A DNA stretch of 64,000 nucleotides from Aquabacterium sp. (lineage in GTDB: Bacteria; Pseudomonadota; Gammaproteobacteria; Burkholderiales; Burkholderiaceae_C). Below are positions 61,941-64,000 of this stretch, piece by piece. The first letter of the stretch is position 1, and each line of letters starts with the position of its first letter. Both the position numbers and the translations under genes were made by a program. The stretch is from contig NZ_JACRAH010000005.1 in assembly GCF_016234775.1 (NCBI RefSeq), forward strand, positions 47,502-111,501, written 5' to 3'. A model generated the notes under the pieces. That model worked only from the letters and a program-made list of their open reading frames with translations, had not been told where the DNA came from and did not search any database.

Positions 61941-63344
61941 TCAGTGAGGCTTGAAAGTCACACGGTCAGGCACTTGCTTGAAGGTACCTGCCTGGCTCCA
62001 CCAAGGCATCAGCACGAAGAAACCGAAGTACAGCAGTGTGCCGACTTGCGAGACCAGGTTGCCGATATCAGACGGCGGCTCCACGCCCAGGTAACCCAGG
62101 ATGCAGAAGTTGATCACGAAGATGCCATACACCATCTTGTGCCAGCCCGGACGATAGCGGATGGACTTGACCGGGCTCTTGTCGAACCAGGGCAGACCAG
62201 CCAGGATCACCACAGCGCCACCCATCACGGCCACGCCCCAGAACTTGGCTTCGAACGTCTTCAACAGACCGACCACGACAGCAGCCACAACCAGACCAGC
62301 GATCTTGGTCTGACCGGTGCCCTTGCCCTTGATCAGGTTCAGCACGGCAGCCGCGCCGATGATGATGGCCAGCACGGTGACCATCTGGTCGGTGGTGGCA
62401 CGCAGCATCGAATAGAACGGCGTGAAGTACCAGACCGGCGCGATGTGCGGAGGCGTCTTGAACGGATCAGCGGGGATGAAGTTGTTGTACTCCAGGAAGT
62501 AACCGCCAAACTCGGGCATGAAGAAGATCACGGCCGTAAAGCAGATCAGGAAACCGCCCACGCCCAGGATGTCGTGCACCGTGTAGTAAGGGTGGAAAGG
62601 CACGCCGTCCAACGGGTTGCCCTTGGCATCCTTCGGACCTTGCTTGATTTCCACACCGTCGGGGTTGTTCGAACCCACTTCGTGCAGCGCGATGATGTGC
62701 GCCACCACCAGGCCCAGCAGGACCAGGGGCACGGCAATCACGTGCAGCGAGAAGAAGCGGTTCAGGGTGGCATCGCCCACGACGTAGTCGCCGCGGATCA
62801 GGATGGCCAGGTCAGGACCGACGAAGGGGATCGCGGCGAACAGGTTGATGATCACCTGGGCGCCCCAGTAGGACATCTGGCCCCATGGGAGCAGATAACC
62901 CATGAAGGCTTCAGCCATCAGGCACAGGAAGATCAGGCAACCGAAGATCCAGACCAGTTCACGCGGGGTGCGATACGAACCGTAGATCAGGCCGCGGTAC
63001 ATGTGGAGGTAGACCACCACAAAGAACGCGGAAGCGCCCGTGGAGTGCATGTAGCGGATCAACCAGCCCCATGGCACGTCACGCATGATGTATTCGACCG
63101 AGGCGAAAGCCGTGGCCGCATCAGGCTTGTAGTTCATGACCAGGAAAATGCCGGTCACGATCTGGATCACCAGCACCAACATGGCCAGCGAACCAAAGAA
63201 ATACCAGAAGTTGAAATTCTTCGGTGCGTAGTACTCGCCGACGTGCTCGTTGTACATCTTGGTGGCCGGGAACCGGTTATCCACCCATGTCATCAACTTT
63301 TCGCCGGCCGTTGCGCCTGCGGGCGCCTGCTTCATTTCAGCCAT
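61941..63344 (-). CDS. petB: Cytochrome b subunit of the bc1 complex
   Basis: A 467-aa fused cytochrome b with eight or more transmembrane helices. The four haem-binding histidines lie in the second and fourth helices (RYMHSTGASAFFVVVYLHMYR and FFSLHVIAVPLVLLGLVVAHI). Qo-site PDWY-like residues are replaced by PVWYFTPFY. The ATG at 63344 has AGGAGAG 6 nt upstream; a longer frame adds 12 residues into the petA gene. It mediates ubiquinol oxidation and quinone reduction. Confidence 0.94.
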   Translation of the reverse strand: MAEMKQAPAGATAGEKLMTWVDNRFPATKMYNEHVGEYYAPKNFNFWYFFGSLAMLVLVIQIVTGIFLVMNYKPDAATAFASVEYIMRDVPWGWLIRYMHSTGASAFFVVVYLHMYRGLIYGSYRTPRELVWIFGCLIFLCLMAEAFMGYLLPWGQMSYWGAQVIINLFAAIPFVGPDLAILIRGDYVVGDATLNRFFSLHVIAVPLVLLGLVVAHIIALHEVGSNNPDGVEIKQGPKDAKGNPLDGVPFHPYYTVHDILGVGGFLICFTAVIFFMPEFGGYFLEYNNFIPADPFKTPPHIAPVWYFTPFYSMLRATTDQMVTVLAIIIGAAAVLNLIKGKGTGQTKIAGLVVAAVVVGLLKTFEAKFWGVAVMGGAVVILAGLPWFDKSPVKSIRYRPGWHKMVYGIFVINFCILGYLGVEPPSDIGNLVSQVGTLLYFGFFVLMPWWSQAGTFKQVPDRVTFKPH

Positions 63345-63357
63345 TGCGTCTCTCCTG

Positions 63358-63957
63358 TCAGGCCTTCTTGTCTTCGCCAATCAGCAGCTTGGTCTCAGAC
63401 AGATACATGTGGGGCGGAATCTCCAGATTATCTGGAGCCGGCTTGTTCTTGAACACGCGGCCTGCCAGGTCGAAGGTCGAGCCGTGGCAAGGGCAGAGGA
63501 AACCACCTGGCCAGTCATCGGGCAGCGAAGCCTGAGGGCCGGATTGGAATTTGGACGTCGGAGAGCAGCCCAGATGGGTGCAGATACCCACGGCGACCAG
63601 CACTTCAGGCTTGATCGAACGGTGCTCGTTGCGCGCGTACTCGGGTGTCAGCTCGGCTGGCTTGCGCTCGGACTTGGGGTCGGCCAGTTGACCATCGATC
63701 TTGGCCAGACCGGCGACCTGCTCGGGCGTGCGCTTGATGATCCACACGGGTTTGCCGCGCCATTCAACCGTCATCATCTCGCCCGACTTGAGGGCGCTGA
63801 TATCAGCCTCAACGGCAGCACCAGCTGCGCGAGCACGTTCTGAAGGTTGGAAAGTCGAAACGAAGGGGATGGCGGTGGCCACGCCGCCCACGCCACCGGC
63901 GGCGCAGGCCATGGTCACCCAGGTCCGACGGCTTTGATCCACTGGCTGATTGCTCAT
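63358..63957 (-). CDS. petA: Rieske iron-sulfur subunit of the bc1 complex
   Basis: A 199-aa ubiquinol-cytochrome c reductase Rieske protein. The Tat-type leader (SRRTWVTMACAAGGVGGVATA) doubles as the membrane anchor. The cluster motifs are CTHLGC (Cys126, His128, Cys131) and CPCHGS (Cys155, Cys157, His158), with the disulfide Cys pair expected. AAGGAT precedes the ATG. First gene of petABC; its promoter lies beyond 63957. Confidence 0.95.
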   Translation of the reverse strand: MSNQPVDQSRRTWVTMACAAGGVGGVATAIPFVSTFQPSERARAAGAAVEADISALKSGEMMTVEWRGKPVWIIKRTPEQVAGLAKIDGQLADPKSERKPAELTPEYARNEHRSIKPEVLVAVGICTHLGCSPTSKFQSGPQASLPDDWPGGFLCPCHGSTFDLAGRVFKNKPAPDNLEIPPHMYLSETKLLIGEDKKA

Positions 63958-64000
63958 GGGTATCCTTTTGGACTTATAGAGGACTGATGGGACGATGAGA

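Noticed and set aside
61944..63452. Plus-strand open frame of 502 codons opposite cytochrome b
   Set aside because: Gln/His/Asp-rich antisense frame of petB; the petABC assignment is unambiguous.

Overview
The window reads as a chromosomal segment of a high-GC betaproteobacterium of the order Burkholderiales. The evidence is gene content and order: hrcA/nadK/recN/rapZ, petABC followed by sspA-sspB, pcm-tolC, a CysTWA sulfate importer, a PEP-CTERM exported protein and large acyl-CoA/liv-type ABC transporter clusters. No species can be fixed from the sequence alone. Codon use and GC are uniform except in one stretch, about 13.0-15.06 kb, which is visibly AT-rich.

Layout. 1-12.6 kb: the 3' end of a Cu/Zn superoxide dismutase gene; cysT-cysW-cysA on the minus strand; a PEP-CTERM protein; a DUF3380-type muramidase; a molybdopterin oxidoreductase under a probable HxlR repressor; a TetR regulator divergent from an exported, internally duplicated DAPG/phloretin-hydrolase-like protein; an SDR; an AraC regulator. 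12.8-18.03 kb: a 5.2-kb integrative element in the 3' half of a tRNA-CAU gene, bounded by perfect 46-bp direct repeats. It encodes a rolling-circle-type replication initiator, an excisionase-like HTH protein, a tyrosine recombinase and a two-gene AT-rich cargo (a DUF262-HNH protein and a small zinc-ribbon-like protein) that looks like an anti-phage module. 18.1-25.9 kb: a TetR regulator divergent from an eight-gene lipid-modification operon (FAD amine oxidase, DUF1365, CFA-synthase-like methyltransferase, chalcone-isomerase-like, GPH/MFS transporter, DUF3833 lipoprotein, SDR, NTF2-like).

26-33.5 kb: a secreted protein, a LysR/metallo-beta-lactamase pair, hrcA, then nadK-recN-(21-codon mini-ORF)-rapZ. 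33.5-34.3 kb is a non-coding block of heptamer repeats and four copies of a ~36-bp repeat in alternating orientation. 34.3-50.3 kb is a run of minus-strand genes for uptake and beta-oxidation of an acyl or carboxylic substrate: acyl-CoA synthetase, a five-gene branched-chain-amino-acid-type ABC transporter, a FadB-like bifunctional enzyme, a crotonase, an acyl-CoA dehydrogenase, a Dabb protein, SDRs, a hotdog thioesterase and an MDR reductase.

50.4-59.5 kb: nitroreductase and thioesterase genes divergent from a TetR-RND efflux operon (TetR, membrane fusion protein, HAE1-type permease), followed by pcm, a TolC-family channel and a small lipoprotein. 59.6-64 kb: tRNA-Thr(UGU), sspB, sspA and the cytochrome bc1 genes petC, petB, petA, all minus strand.

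The most noteworthy region is the 12.8-18.03 kb element. Besides its genes it shows a perfect 9-bp hairpin inside rep (candidate replication origin), a hairpin that occludes the rep ribosome binding site, clustered GCTACG motifs at both ends (candidate recombinase arm sites), and its own terminator placed where the tRNA's original terminator would have been displaced.
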